The notes under the pieces were generated by a model that saw nothing but the letters and a program-made list of their open reading frames with translations, ran no database searches and was not told the origin of the DNA. Shown piece by piece: positions 9,345-18,873 of a stretch of 64,000 nucleotides of DNA; position 1 is the stretch's first letter; each line of letters starts with the position of its first letter. Made by a program: the position numbers and the translations under genes. The stretch is from Pelagadaptatus aseana (GTDB taxonomy: Bacteria > Pseudomonadota > Gammaproteobacteria > Pseudomonadales > Cellvibrionaceae): positions 1 to 64,000 of the forward strand of contig BAABNI010000004.1 in the NCBI GenBank assembly GCA_040365065.1, read 5' to 3'.

Positions 9345-10218
9345 TGACGCCCCCTTGCGAAAAAATGGTTTGGTAAAACTGATTGATTTCTGCTGCCACC
9401 ACATCCACTTGCTGCTCCATATGAAAGTGGTGACCGCCCGAGCAGTGCTTAACATCAATCATGGGAAATTGTTGTAACAATGATTCTAGCTGATCAAAAC
9501 GCCTGTAGAGTCCCTCTTCGGCTACCAGCAATTTAACCGGCATCTGCAAGCGCTGGAGAAACGCCTTAACCTGCCCCAGTGATAACTTCAGTGGCGAAGC
9601 ATTCAGCAGACGGGGATCGCTGCTCCAGGTGTAACCGTCGGGCTCACGACGGATGCCCCGACGCAATAATGCTTCAGCCGCGTCACGGGACAAAGGCCAG
9701 TAACTGCTCTGTCGGGCCTTGATAATGCGCTCTATGTCGGGATAAATCGGCTGTGAACGCTGACGACTATGATCGAGTATGGACTGCTGCAACTGCTCTG
9801 GCACTTTGGTTTCATCCAGAGGCTCTGGCACGATACTGTCGAGCAGCAGGACGCTGTCGATCACGTCAGGAAAGGTCCCCGCCACCAGGCAACTGATCAC
9901 GCCGCCGCGGGAGTGCCCCAACAATGAAAATCTTTCCCAGCCCAATTGCTGAGAAATGCTGTAAATTTCTGCCACATCTTCCCAGATACCGTAAGGTGTA
10001 AAACCCGAACGATGATCAGATTCACCATGGCCGGCTTTATCAATGGCCACCAAGCGCACACCATTCAATAAAGGCGCCAACCGATAAAAGCTGTTGCTGT
10101 TATCGAGCCAGCCGTGCAACGCCAGAACCGGGATGCCTTCCGGATCACCCCACTCCTGAGCGGCAAAGGTCATACCTTTAACATCAAAACGCAGTTCAAT
10201 GGGTTGTTGGATTGTCAT
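9337..10218 (-). CDS. Alpha/beta hydrolase
   Basis: A 293-residue cytoplasmic alpha/beta-hydrolase. The oxyanion region is LHGWLDNSNSF near residue 34, the nucleophile elbow GHSRGG lies near 102-107, and the terminal catalytic histidine is in SGGHHFHME. Similar to MhpC-like or lipase-like hydrolases that sit beside sixA in related genomes. Substrate not inferable. It belongs to a minus-strand cluster with sixA upstream and the DUF4892 gene overlapping downstream. Confidence 0.88.
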   Translation of the reverse strand: MTIQQPIELRFDVKGMTFAAQEWGDPEGIPVLALHGWLDNSNSFYRLAPLLNGVRLVAIDKAGHGESDHRSGFTPYGIWEDVAEIYSISQQLGWERFSLLGHSRGGVISCLVAGTFPDVIDSVLLLDSIVPEPLDETKVPEQLQQSILDHSRQRSQPIYPDIERIIKARQSSYWPLSRDAAEALLRRGIRREPDGYTWSSDPRLLNASPLKLSLGQVKAFLQRLQMPVKLLVAEEGLYRRFDQLESLLQQFPMIDVKHCSGGHHFHMEQQVDVVAAEINQFYQTIFSQGGVNA

Positions 10219-10253
10219 ATCGTTACATTTTTTCTCGGGTCGATGCTGTCATT

Positions 10254-10709
10254 TCAAGGCTGTTTTAATGACACCAGATCGGCACAGCCTCGAGCCAGAA
10301 CGGATACCGACAGCTGCGCCAGGGCACTGGTGCCCATGATGTAACGACCCGGTTCAAAATCACCCAGCCAGTCAATAAAGCCACCAACAAAAGGTTGGTG
10401 ACTGACCAGTAATGGCACCTCATCGGCCGCAAAGCTGCTGAGGAATTGGCACACTGATTCAATACGACCTTCCGGTGTAATCAGATCACAGGTTGTCACA
10501 GGCAAATCGAGCAACTCAGAGGCTATGGCAGCAGTTTGCTGGGCACGAACATAGGGACTGGCATAAATGCTGGTGACGCTGCTCAGGTCGGTAAGAGAGG
10601 CCTGTAAAATGGTTGAGGTTTCAGCCATGCCCCTATCGGTCAGATTACGCTCGGCATCAGTATTGGCATAGAGTTCGGCATTGCCATGGCGCAGAACAAA
10701 TAATTGCAT
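10254..10709 (-). CDS. sixA: Phosphohistidine phosphatase SixA
   Basis: A 151-residue histidine phosphatase with the RHG motif at residues 7-9 (R7, H8, G9) and the second catalytic histidine in LLVSHQPFVGG near residue 100. In E. coli SixA removes phosphate from phosphohistidines, including those of the nitrogen phosphotransferase system. Its place just downstream of gpsA and a DUF4389 gene is conserved in pseudomonads. Confidence 0.93.
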   Translation of the reverse strand: MQLFVLRHGNAELYANTDAERNLTDRGMAETSTILQASLTDLSSVTSIYASPYVRAQQTAAIASELLDLPVTTCDLITPEGRIESVCQFLSSFAADEVPLLVSHQPFVGGFIDWLGDFEPGRYIMGTSALAQLSVSVLARGCADLVSLKQP

Positions 10710-10723
10710 GCATCCACTCCAGT

Positions 10724-10984
10724 CTATTGCGTTGGCCAGTCTTCAAACGGAAAGGGCTTTTCATCGGTATTGTAAGTCAGAAAATCCATGGTTTGCCGCA
10801 CAAACATTCCCAGAGATTTGGCAAAACCACGCACCTGTTCATTGTCACTGCCGGTGAACAGGGCAAAGCCGAACTGAACAACAACGACCGGCCAAAGCAC
10901 CATCAAAGCCACCTGCAATAAAAAGGCATAAACCAGCATAAACACCAGACGAATCAGGTGCTGTAACATTGTGTCTTTATCCAT
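10724..10984 (-). CDS. DUF4389 small membrane protein
   Basis: An 86-residue protein with one long hydrophobic region (about 10-40) and a C-terminal segment containing FAKSLGMFVRQTMDFLTYNTDEKPFPF, typical of DUF4389. Function unknown. It lies 14 bp upstream of sixA and 17 bp downstream of gpsA, so it is very likely cotranscribed with both. Confidence 0.85.
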   Translation of the reverse strand: MDKDTMLQHLIRLVFMLVYAFLLQVALMVLWPVVVVQFGFALFTGSDNEQVRGFAKSLGMFVRQTMDFLTYNTDEKPFPFEDWPTQ

Positions 10985-11001
10985 TGCGATTGCTCCCGTA
11001 T

Positions 11002-12036
11002 TTACTTGCCATCGGCGGTTTTATTGGAATATTCCACATCGGTATTTTGCTCGCCCAACATAAGACCTTTGATCACCTCTTCAAGGTTACTGTCTTCAAA
11101 CAGCAGACCGTAGAGCCCGGTTACCAGAGGCATGTAAACATCCAGCTCATCAGCCTTCTGTTTGACCGTGCGCACGGTATTCACACCTTCGGCCACCTGC
11201 CCCAGTTCGGCTGTCGCTTCTTCCAGGGTTTTACCTCTGCCAACTGCCGCGCCAACACGATAATTGCGGCTGAGATCTGACGAGCAGGTCAGAATCAAAT
11301 CGCCAACGCCGGCCAGCCCGAGAAACGTCATGGGGTCCGCACCCATAACCTGAGCAAAACGCCCCATTTCGGCGAGGCTTCGGGTAAGCAACATGGCCTG
11401 TGTATTCTGGCCACACCCCAGAGTCACCGCCAATCCGGAAACGATCGCATAGATGTTTTTCAGAGCCCCCGCCAGTTCCACACCGTATTTATCGGTATTG
11501 GAGTAAACCCGGAAACTGCTGGAGCAAAGGATATCCTGTACGGTTTTTACCACTTCCGGGTCGTCACTGGCGATCACGGAACCGGTCAAATGCTGTTGAA
11601 TAATTTCCTTCGCGAAATTGGGACCACTCAAAACACCAACTTTGACGTTGTCGAGTTCCTGCTCAAGCACCTGACTCATCAGGTTAAAACTGCCCGGCTC
11701 AATGCCTTTGGTGGTACTGACCACAATGGCACCATCGTGCAGCAATGGAGCCAGTCGTCTGGTGACATCGCGAAAAGATTTACTGGGGACGGAAATAAAG
11801 ACCACATCGCAGGCTTTGATAACGCCTTCGAGGTCGGCGGTAATGGTCAGGTTATCATCGAGTTTATGGCCCGGCAGGTAATTGGCATTTTCCCTGACTA
11901 CCTGAGCCTGTTCGGCACGCTCTTCGTCGCGCATCCACAAAAAAGTTGGATTGCCATTAACGGCAATAATATTGGCGATGGCGGTGCCAAAGCTGCCACC
12001 ACCGAGAACCGCTACCGTGGGTTTTTCGATCGTCAT
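11002..12036 (-). CDS. gpsA: Glycerol-3-phosphate dehydrogenase [NAD(P)+]
   Basis: Reduces dihydroxyacetone phosphate to sn-glycerol-3-phosphate, the backbone for phospholipid synthesis. The 344-residue protein has an N-terminal Rossmann motif GGGSFGTAIA at 12-21, GPNFAKEI near 140, the catalytic lysine region ELAGALKNIYAI near 190, and GVGDLILTCSSDLSRNYRVG near 250-270. First gene of the gpsA-DUF4389-sixA cluster. Confidence 0.97.
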   Translation of the reverse strand: MTIEKPTVAVLGGGSFGTAIANIIAVNGNPTFLWMRDEERAEQAQVVRENANYLPGHKLDDNLTITADLEGVIKACDVVFISVPSKSFRDVTRRLAPLLHDGAIVVSTTKGIEPGSFNLMSQVLEQELDNVKVGVLSGPNFAKEIIQQHLTGSVIASDDPEVVKTVQDILCSSSFRVYSNTDKYGVELAGALKNIYAIVSGLAVTLGCGQNTQAMLLTRSLAEMGRFAQVMGADPMTFLGLAGVGDLILTCSSDLSRNYRVGAAVGRGKTLEEATAELGQVAEGVNTVRTVKQKADELDVYMPLVTGLYGLLFEDSNLEEVIKGLMLGEQNTDVEYSNKTADGK

Positions 12037-12077
12037 GAGGATCCGTTTGTTGTTATCTGTTAAGGCTTACTAAAGCA

Positions 12078-12101
12078 CAAAACGGGTGCCTAAGCACCCG
12101 T
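12078..12101 (-). terminator. htpG rho-independent terminator
   Basis: Stem ACGGGTGC/GCACCCGT with loop CTAA, followed on the minus strand by TTTTG, between the htpG stop and the gpsA start. Confidence 0.75.
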
Positions 12102-12135
12102 CATGTTGTAATTTCATTGAGGCAACAGCCCGCGA

Positions 12136-14046
12136 TCAATTACTGAGTTCCAGCAGCAACTTGTTCAGGCGCCCAACGTAAGCCGCAGGATCTTCCAGCT
12201 GCCCGCCTTCGGCCAGATTGGCCTGATCAAACAGAACGCTGGCAAGGTCGGCAAAGCGATCTTCATCCGGCTCCTGATCCAGCTTACTGACCAGCGGATG
12301 CTCAGGATTGATCTCAAATACCGGCTTGGAATCCGGAACCGATTGACCTGCCTGCTCCAAGATACGGCGCATCTGCGCGCCCATGTCGTGCTCACCCACC
12401 ACCAGACAGGCCGGTGAATCAGTCAGGCGATTGGTAACGCGAACCTCTTCAACCTTATCGCCCAGAGCATCCTTAACCCGCTTGGTCAGATCTTCGTTCT
12501 GCTTGGCAGATTCTTCCTGAGCCTTCTTGTCCTCTTCGGTCTCCAGCTCACCCAGATCAAACTGGCCTTTGCCCACATCCTGGAACTGCTTGTCTTTGTA
12601 GTCCAGAAGATGGCCCATCAGCCACTCATCGACCCGATCAGACAACAGCAGCACCTCAATGTTCTTCTTGCGCAGGGCTTCGATATGGGGGCTGTTCTTG
12701 GCGGTATTAAAGTTCTCTGCACAGACGTAGAAAATCTTTTCCTGACCTTCCTGCATGCGCTCTATGTATTGATCCAGTGACTGATCCTGCTCGGCAGAAT
12801 CGGTGTGGGTAGAACTGAAGCGCAACAGTGAGCCAATTTTCTCTTTGTTGCCAAAGTCCTCGGAAGGCCCCTCTTTCAGGACCTGACCAAAGGCTTTCCA
12901 GAAGGTGGCGTAATCTTCCGGCTTGTTTTTGGCCATTTTGGTCAGCATGTCCAATACGCGCTTGGTCAAAGCACTGCGCATGGCATCAATGTTCGGGTCT
13001 TTTTGCAGGATCTCACGGGAAACGTTCAAAGACAGATCGTTGGAATCCACCACCCCTTTGATAAAGCGAAGGTACATGGGCAGGAATTGCTCGGCGTCAT
13101 CCATAATAAAAGTACGCTGGACGTACAGCTTCAACCCGCGAGAGGCATCGCGGTTGTACATATCGAATGGCGCACTGGTCGGGATGTACAGCAGGCTGGT
13201 GTAATCGAGCTTGCCTTCTACTCGGTTGTGGCTCCAGTTCAGGGGCTCAGCGAAATCGTGAGAGATGTGCTTGTAGAACTCTTTGTACTCTTCTTCACTG
13301 ACTTCACTGCGAGAACGAGTCCAAAGCGCCGTGGCGGTGTTGATGGTTTCATCTTCGGGCTCGGCAGGAGCCTCTTCACCTTCGGCGGCCGGTACGGGAT
13401 CTTTTTTCATGATCACCGGCAGAGAGATATGATCGGAATACTTCTTGATGATGCTTCGCAGACGCCAGCCATCGGCAAAATCGGCATCGTCGGCTTTCAG
13501 GTGCAAGACGATTTGGGTACCACGGTCTGCTTTCTCCACCGTCTCAACGGAATATTCGGCTTCACCATCGCAGGACCAGTGCACGCCCTCAGCGGCACTG
13601 GCACCGGCGCGGCGGGTAAAGACGTCAACCTTGTCGGCAACAATAAAGGCCGAGTAAAACCCGACACCAAACTGGCCGATCAACTGGGAGTCTTTCTTCT
13701 CGTCGCCGGTCATATTTTGCAGGAACTGGGCGGTACCTGACTTGGCAATGGTGCCAAGGTGCTCAACCACTTCGTCACGGCTCATGCCAATGCCGTTATC
13801 GGAGATAGTAACGGTCTTGGCATCCTTGTCGAAATCAACGCGAATCGCCAGCTCAGAATCGTTCTCGTACAGACTGCTATCAGAGAGAGCTTCGAAGCGC
13901 AGTTTATCGGCGGCATCCGAGGCATTGGACACCAGTTCGCGCAAGAAAATTTCTTTGTTGGAATACAGGGAATGGATCATCAAGTGAAGCAATTGCTTCG
14001 CTTCTGTCTGAAAGCCACGCGTCTCTTTTTGAGCATCTACAGTCAC
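12136..14046 (-). CDS. htpG: Chaperone HtpG (Hsp90)
   Basis: Bacterial Hsp90, an ATP-dependent cytosolic chaperone of 636 aa. The GHKL ATPase domain shows NASDAADKLRFEAL, DNGIGM and GQFGVGFYSAF. The middle domain has the FYVC...HIEALRKKNIEVLLLSDRVDEW region, and the C-terminal dimerisation domain is complete. The start is GTG at 14046, well supported by AGGAG seven bases upstream and by the family N-terminus (TVDAQKETRGFQTE). A sigma-32-type promoter lies just upstream, consistent with heat-shock control. Confidence 0.98.
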   Translation of the reverse strand: MTVDAQKETRGFQTEAKQLLHLMIHSLYSNKEIFLRELVSNASDAADKLRFEALSDSSLYENDSELAIRVDFDKDAKTVTISDNGIGMSRDEVVEHLGTIAKSGTAQFLQNMTGDEKKDSQLIGQFGVGFYSAFIVADKVDVFTRRAGASAAEGVHWSCDGEAEYSVETVEKADRGTQIVLHLKADDADFADGWRLRSIIKKYSDHISLPVIMKKDPVPAAEGEEAPAEPEDETINTATALWTRSRSEVSEEEYKEFYKHISHDFAEPLNWSHNRVEGKLDYTSLLYIPTSAPFDMYNRDASRGLKLYVQRTFIMDDAEQFLPMYLRFIKGVVDSNDLSLNVSREILQKDPNIDAMRSALTKRVLDMLTKMAKNKPEDYATFWKAFGQVLKEGPSEDFGNKEKIGSLLRFSSTHTDSAEQDQSLDQYIERMQEGQEKIFYVCAENFNTAKNSPHIEALRKKNIEVLLLSDRVDEWLMGHLLDYKDKQFQDVGKGQFDLGELETEEDKKAQEESAKQNEDLTKRVKDALGDKVEEVRVTNRLTDSPACLVVGEHDMGAQMRRILEQAGQSVPDSKPVFEINPEHPLVSKLDQEPDEDRFADLASVLFDQANLAEGGQLEDPAAYVGRLNKLLLELSN

Positions 14047-14132
14047 AATACAACTCCTGAAATAAGCTGGGTTCTACATACACCGGTTTACTGGCCTTAT
14101 CCGGCTACCGGCATTTTGATTGTGAATAACAG

Positions 14133-14159
14133 ATGGGGATAGATGGCGCCTTTTTCAAG
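14133..14159 (-). promoter_or_regulatory. Sigma-32 (heat-shock) promoter of htpG
   Basis: On the minus strand CTTGAAA (14153-14159) is followed after 14 bases by CCCCAT (14133-14138), matching the RpoH consensus CTTGAAA-N11-16-CCCCAT. It lies about 90 bp upstream of the htpG GTG. Confidence 0.85.
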
Positions 14160-14183
14160 ACGCCAAAAAAGAAAAGTTTGTGA

Positions 14184-14615
14184 TTAGTCGATCAAAAATT
14201 GAACGCGGGCTTTGGCAATGGACTTACCCTCTTCTTCCTGCCAGCAATCGACCGCGATATTGACCAGTTTGTTGCCAAATTTTTGAATGGTGCAGCGGGC
14301 ATAAAGTTCTTTAAACAGCCCCGGACGCAGGTAATCGATACTGAAATCAACCACCTTGGGCATTTTAGCCACATCCATGGCCATAATCAGATGCAGCGAC
14401 GAGACCATTTCCAGAAAGCCACCAACCGCACCACCGTGCAATGCCGGTAATGTGGGGTTGCCGATATTGCTCTTTCTCGGCATCAACACAAACACCAGAT
14501 CATCACTGTGGTCTGCCTGAATACCAAGGGTTTTTGCATAAGGTATCGCGTCAATCAGAATATTGACGTCGCCTTTTTCCCGGGCCTGCTCCGCCGCCTC
14601 TGCGAGATTACTCAT
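14184..14615 (-). CDS. Hotdog-fold thioesterase, PaaI family (second copy)
   Basis: A 143-residue acyl-CoA thioesterase-like protein. The hotdog signature is PTLPALHGGAVGGFLEMVSSL, followed by SIDYLRPGLFKELYARCTI. The start at 14615 overlaps the stop of the upstream thioesterase by 8 bp, so the two are coupled. The paired genes may form a heteromeric or duplicated enzyme; substrate unknown. A longer reading with ten extra residues lies entirely inside the upstream gene. Confidence 0.87.
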   Translation of the reverse strand: MSNLAEAAEQAREKGDVNILIDAIPYAKTLGIQADHSDDLVFVLMPRKSNIGNPTLPALHGGAVGGFLEMVSSLHLIMAMDVAKMPKVVDFSIDYLRPGLFKELYARCTIQKFGNKLVNIAVDCWQEEEGKSIAKARVQFLID

Positions 14616-15111
14616 GGCCAGACTCCAGCTCGTCGTATTTTTCAAGAATCACCTGACGAAATCCCTCAAAGGTCTCAGCCCCCATATTCACAAAGTTACC
14701 AATGGCATGGGCAATGGGCTTTTCCGGATCCCCCTGATGGGCAATCCCCTTGGTGAAGATAACGGTTTTGGTGTTGCGATAGACTTCTGCCACCGCGTAA
14801 ATGGTTTTGTGCGGCTCGGCCGGGCGCATATAGTCAATGCGCAAATCAATAGTGGGAGTCAATCCCAAGTGCCCTAAGGCCGTAGCAGCCGCAAAGCCAC
14901 AGGTGGTATCCAACAGGGAGGTAATCACTCCGCCATGTATCACACCGGTATCTGGGTTGCCGACGAGAGATTCTTTGTATTCCACCTTCATGGTCATTCG
15001 ATCTTGCTCGATACTGACCGCCTCAATACCCAGCGCGTGAAAATGATCGTCGTTCTGGGAATGGATCATCACATCCATTAATTTTTTGAGTTCCTGGAGA
15101 TGCTTTGCCAT
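14608..15111 (-). CDS. Hotdog-fold thioesterase, PaaI family (first copy)
   Basis: A 167-residue PaaI-type thioesterase with the motif PDTGVIHGGVITSLLDTTCG (about residues 53-72), including the aspartate expected in the active site, and TIDLRIDYMRPA. It heads a two-gene operon with the overlapping second thioesterase, downstream of the suc operon terminator. Confidence 0.88.
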   Translation of the reverse strand: MAKHLQELKKLMDVMIHSQNDDHFHALGIEAVSIEQDRMTMKVEYKESLVGNPDTGVIHGGVITSLLDTTCGFAAATALGHLGLTPTIDLRIDYMRPAEPHKTIYAVAEVYRNTKTVIFTKGIAHQGDPEKPIAHAIGNFVNMGAETFEGFRQVILEKYDELESGHE

Positions 15112-15150
15112 AAATAAAACCGGAAAGAATTCAGTGTGATTTTACAACGA

Positions 15151-15175
15151 AAAAGCGGCCACTAGGGCCGCTTTT
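15151..15175 (-). terminator. suc operon terminator
   Basis: Stem AAAAGCGGCC/GGCCGCTTTT with loop ACTAG, with T-runs on both strands. It lies 24 bp beyond the sucD stop. Confidence 0.85.
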
Positions 15176-15198
15176 CCATTCGAAAGAATTGATTGATC

Positions 15199-16071
15199 TT
15201 ACCAACCAGTCACTTCTTTCAGTGCGTCACCGATACCCGCCAGAGAGCGAACGGTTTTAACACCAGCGGCTTCCAGAGCAGCGAACTTCTCATCGGCAGT
15301 ACCTTTACCACCGGAGATAATGGCACCAGCGTGGCCCATACGTTTACCCGGAGGTGCCGTTACACCAGCAATGTAGGAAACAACCGGCTTGGTTACATTG
15401 TCTTTAATATAAGCAGCGGCTTCTTCCTCAGCGGAACCACCGATCTCACCGATCATAACGATGGCCTCGGTTTGAGGATCGTTCTGGAACATTTCCAGAA
15501 TATCGATGAAGTTGGAACCAGGGATTGGATCACCACCAATACCAACACAGGTAGACTGGCCGAAACCGTAATCAGTAGTCTGCTTAACGGCTTCGTAAGT
15601 CAGAGTACCGGAACGGGAAACGATACCAACCTTACCAGGCAGATGAATGTGGCCAGGCATAATACCGATCTTGCACTCGCCCGGGGTGATCACACCTGGG
15701 CAGTTAGGACCGATCAGGCGCACACCCAGCTCGTCACACTTAACTTTGGCTTCCAGCATATCCATAACAGGAATGTGCTCGGTGATACATACGATCAGCT
15801 TGATGCCAGCGTTAGCGGCTTCCAGGATGGAATCCTTACAGAAAGGCGCAGGTACGTAGATAACAGAAGCATCAGCACCGGTAGTTTCTACGGCTTCAGC
15901 AACGGTGTTGAACACCGGCAGACCGAGGTGAGTCGTGCCACCTTTACCCGGAGTTACACCACCAACCATTTGAGTACCGTAGGCAATGGCTTGCTCAGAG
16001 TGGAAAGTACCCTGACCACCAGTGAAACCCTGACAGATAACTTTAGTGTCTTTATTGATTAAAACGCTCAT
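15199..16071 (-). CDS. sucD: Succinyl-CoA synthetase alpha subunit
   Basis: Alpha subunit (290 aa) of the TCA enzyme that makes succinate and ATP or GTP from succinyl-CoA. It shows the CoA-binding Rossmann start VICQGFTGGQGTFHSEQA, GPNCPGVITPGECKIGIMPG, and the phosphorylated histidine in GHAGAIISGGKGTADEK. Last gene of sucAB-lpdA-sucCD, 14 bp after sucC. Confidence 0.98.
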   Translation of the reverse strand: MSVLINKDTKVICQGFTGGQGTFHSEQAIAYGTQMVGGVTPGKGGTTHLGLPVFNTVAEAVETTGADASVIYVPAPFCKDSILEAANAGIKLIVCITEHIPVMDMLEAKVKCDELGVRLIGPNCPGVITPGECKIGIMPGHIHLPGKVGIVSRSGTLTYEAVKQTTDYGFGQSTCVGIGGDPIPGSNFIDILEMFQNDPQTEAIVMIGEIGGSAEEEAAAYIKDNVTKPVVSYIAGVTAPPGKRMGHAGAIISGGKGTADEKFAALEAAGVKTVRSLAGIGDALKEVTGW

Positions 16072-16085
16072 TAACTTGTCCCCTA

Positions 16086-17249
16086 TTAACCTTTAGCCGC
16101 TTTAACAACTTGCTCAGCAGCGTCGGTCAAGCTAGTTGCAGCAATGATGTTCAGACCGCTCTCGGACAGCACCTTGGAACCCAGGTCGGCATTGTTACCT
16201 TCCAGACGAACCACAACAGGTACTTTCACGCCTACTTCTTCAACGGCACCGACAACACCTTCAGCAATCAGGTCACAGCGAACGATACCGCCGAAGATGT
16301 TAATCAGAACAGCTTCAACATTGGCGTCGGACAAGATGATTTTGAACGCTTCGATAACGCGCTCTTTGGTTGCACCACCACCAACGTCCAGGAAGTTGGC
16401 TGGGCTACCGCCGTGCAGGTTAACAATATCCATGGTACCCATGGCCAGACCAGCACCGTTTACCATGCAGCCGATGTTGCCATCGAGAGCTACGTAGTTC
16501 AGGTCCCATTGGGCAGCGTGAGCTTCACGGGCATCTTCCTGAGTAGGATCGTGCATTTCTTTCAGTTCTGGGTGACGGTACATGGCGTTGCCGTCGATAA
16601 CCACTTTGGCGTCCAGACAGTGCAGGTCGTCTTCAGGGGTAATAACCAGAGGATTAATTTCCAGCAGCGCCAGGTCTTTTTCCTGGAACATTTTGGCCAG
16701 CCCCAGGAAGATCTTGGTGAATTGACCAATTTGCTTGCCTTTCAGGCCCAGTTTGAACGCCAGATCACGGCCTTGGTATGGCTGAGCGCCTACCAGAGGA
16801 TCAACAGTGGCTTTCAGGATTTTTTCTGGCGTCTCTTCCGCAACGGTCTCGATTTCAACACCACCTTCGGTAGATGCCATAAATACGATGCGACGGCTGG
16901 AGCGGTCAACTACCGCACCCAGGTACAATTCGTTGGCGATATCGGTGCAAGTCTCAACCAAAATACGGCTAACAGGCTGGCCATTTTCGTCTGTTTGGTA
17001 GGTAACCAGGTTCTTACCCAGCCACTTATTGGCGAACTCTTCAATTTCAGCTTTGGAGTCAACCAGCTTTACGCCACCAGCTTTACCACGTCCACCAGCA
17101 TGCACCTGAGCCTTAACAACCCACTTGTCACCACCGATCAAATCGGCAGCAGCAGCGGCTTCGCTAGCGGTCTCAGCAGCAATACCTTTAGAAACAGGCA
17201 AACCGTATTCGGCAAACAATTGCTTGCCCTGATACTCATGCAAATTCAT
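16086..17249 (-). CDS. sucC: Succinyl-CoA synthetase beta subunit
   Basis: Beta subunit (387 aa), holding the ATP-grasp nucleotide-binding domain (VVKAQVHAGGRGKAGGVKLV near residues 42-61) and the C-terminal ligase domain with GGGATKERVIEAFK and NIFGGIVRCD. The longer in-frame reading adds 15 residues unlike the family. I start at the ATG at 17249 (MNLHEYQGKQLF) with GGAAAG upstream. Confidence 0.98.
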   Translation of the reverse strand: MNLHEYQGKQLFAEYGLPVSKGIAAETASEAAAAADLIGGDKWVVKAQVHAGGRGKAGGVKLVDSKAEIEEFANKWLGKNLVTYQTDENGQPVSRILVETCTDIANELYLGAVVDRSSRRIVFMASTEGGVEIETVAEETPEKILKATVDPLVGAQPYQGRDLAFKLGLKGKQIGQFTKIFLGLAKMFQEKDLALLEINPLVITPEDDLHCLDAKVVIDGNAMYRHPELKEMHDPTQEDAREAHAAQWDLNYVALDGNIGCMVNGAGLAMGTMDIVNLHGGSPANFLDVGGGATKERVIEAFKIILSDANVEAVLINIFGGIVRCDLIAEGVVGAVEEVGVKVPVVVRLEGNNADLGSKVLSESGLNIIAATSLTDAAEQVVKAAKG

Positions 17250-17343
17250 TTCTAACTTTCCATCCCATGCATCCGAAGATGCTATTACACACAAGCCCGG
17301 CGCTCACCGGGCCACTTACTTACGTTTTAGACTTGGGCGTCGC

Positions 17344-18789
17344 TTATTTTTTGCGGCGCTTGCGGTTTGGCATGTGAATGGCGTGACCATTCACCGCCAG
17401 GGCAGCTTCTTTGACTGCCTCAGACATGGTTGGATGACTGAATACAGTCATACCAATATCCTCAGCGGTGGAACCGAATTCCATCGCCAAAGCAACTTGT
17501 TGCACCAGATCGGCAGCACTTGGGCCTACGACATGACAGCCCAGCACGCGATCGGTTTTGGCATCGGCGATCATTTTCACCATGCCCTCAGCCTCGTCAG
17601 ACGCTACAGCGCGACCAATGGCCATGAACGGGAAAATACCTACGTTGTAATCTTCGCCATCAGCTTTTACCTGTTCTTCGGTACGGCCAACGGCGGCTAC
17701 TTCAGGGTGGATATAAATAACGGAGGGGATAATATCGTAATTCACCAGGGATTTCTGCCCGGCAATACGCTCGGCAACCACAACGCCCTCTTCAGAGCCT
17801 TTGTGGGCCAGCATTGGGCCACGCACCACATCACCCACTGCCCAGACGCCCGGGGCGCTGGTAGAACACAGATCATTGACGTAGATAAAACCGCGCTCAT
17901 CGAGATTAACGCCACTGTCGGCAGCCAGCAGACCTTCCGTGTATGGACGACGACCAACACAAACGATCAGCTTGTCAAACACTTCCTGCTGTTCGTTACC
18001 GTCCTTATCGGTGTAGGTAACAGTAACTTTTTTGCCTTTGACCTCAGTTGCAGTAACTCGGGAACTCAGGCGGATATCCAGACCCTGCTTGGTCAGAATC
18101 TTCTTGGTTTCCTTGGCGATCTGCTGGTCCATCATGGCTAGAAACTCATCCATGGCTTCCAAACAGATAACCTCAGAGCCCAAACGACCCCAGACACTGC
18201 CCAATTCCAGACCAATCACGCCAGCACCGATTACACCCAGCTTCTTGGGCACGGATTGAAATTCCAAGGCTCCGGTAGAGTCCACAATGGTTTCACCATT
18301 AACCGGGGCGACTGGGATATCGACCGGTACAGAACCGGACGCGAGAATCACATTTTCAGCTTCCAGTTCCTGAACCGAGCCATCATTGGCGGTGAATTCA
18401 ACTTTGCGACCAGCCAGCAACTTACCGGTGCCATACAGGGAGGTCACACCATTGGCCTTGAACAACTGGCTGATGCCACCAGACATTTGATCAACGACTT
18501 TCTGCTTGCGCTCGATCATCTCTGGCACATTGATTTTCGGAGCACCCGCAGTAATACCGTGATTTTTATAACCTTCTTTCAGGGCATGGTACTTATGAGA
18601 AGAATCCAGCAGAGCCTTGGAAGGGATACAACCGACGTTCAAACAGGTACCGCCATTGATACCCTTGCCTTCGTCGTTTTTCCATTTCTCGATACAGGCA
18701 GTTTTCAGCCCCAACTGGGCAGCACGGATAGCGGCAACGTAGCCCGCAGGGCCAGAACCAATCACAATTACATCGTATTTATCGGACAT
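17344..18789 (-). CDS. lpdA: Dihydrolipoyl dehydrogenase (E3)
   Basis: FAD-dependent E3 component that reoxidises dihydrolipoamide, here presumably for 2-oxoglutarate dehydrogenase. The 481-residue protein has the FAD motif GSGPAGYVAA at 12-21, the redox disulphide GGTCLNVGCIPSKALL near 47-62, the NAD motif GAGVIGLELGSVWGRLG, and the terminal catalytic HPTMSEAVKEAAL. The tail ends in a basic RKRRKK. It sits between sucB and sucC, as in pseudomonads. Confidence 0.97.
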   Translation of the reverse strand: MSDKYDVIVIGSGPAGYVAAIRAAQLGLKTACIEKWKNDEGKGINGGTCLNVGCIPSKALLDSSHKYHALKEGYKNHGITAGAPKINVPEMIERKQKVVDQMSGGISQLFKANGVTSLYGTGKLLAGRKVEFTANDGSVQELEAENVILASGSVPVDIPVAPVNGETIVDSTGALEFQSVPKKLGVIGAGVIGLELGSVWGRLGSEVICLEAMDEFLAMMDQQIAKETKKILTKQGLDIRLSSRVTATEVKGKKVTVTYTDKDGNEQQEVFDKLIVCVGRRPYTEGLLAADSGVNLDERGFIYVNDLCSTSAPGVWAVGDVVRGPMLAHKGSEEGVVVAERIAGQKSLVNYDIIPSVIYIHPEVAAVGRTEEQVKADGEDYNVGIFPFMAIGRAVASDEAEGMVKMIADAKTDRVLGCHVVGPSAADLVQQVALAMEFGSTAEDIGMTVFSHPTMSEAVKEAALAVNGHAIHMPNRKRRKK

Positions 18790-18873
18790 TTTAATTGACC
18801 TAAATATTTAAAAAGCTGTGTAAAGCAGGCCGGTACACATCAGTGACCAGCCCGTCATTATCTATGATCAGGC

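Noticed and set aside
9345..9458. N-terminal 38-residue extension of the DUF4892 protein
   Set aside because: It lies inside the upstream hydrolase gene and would bury the signal peptide; the ATG at 9344 is better.
14139..14183. Rho-independent terminator between the thioesterase gene and htpG
   Set aside because: A GGCG/CGCC pairing is possible but has no T-run on the minus strand; the sequence is better explained as the sigma-32 promoter.
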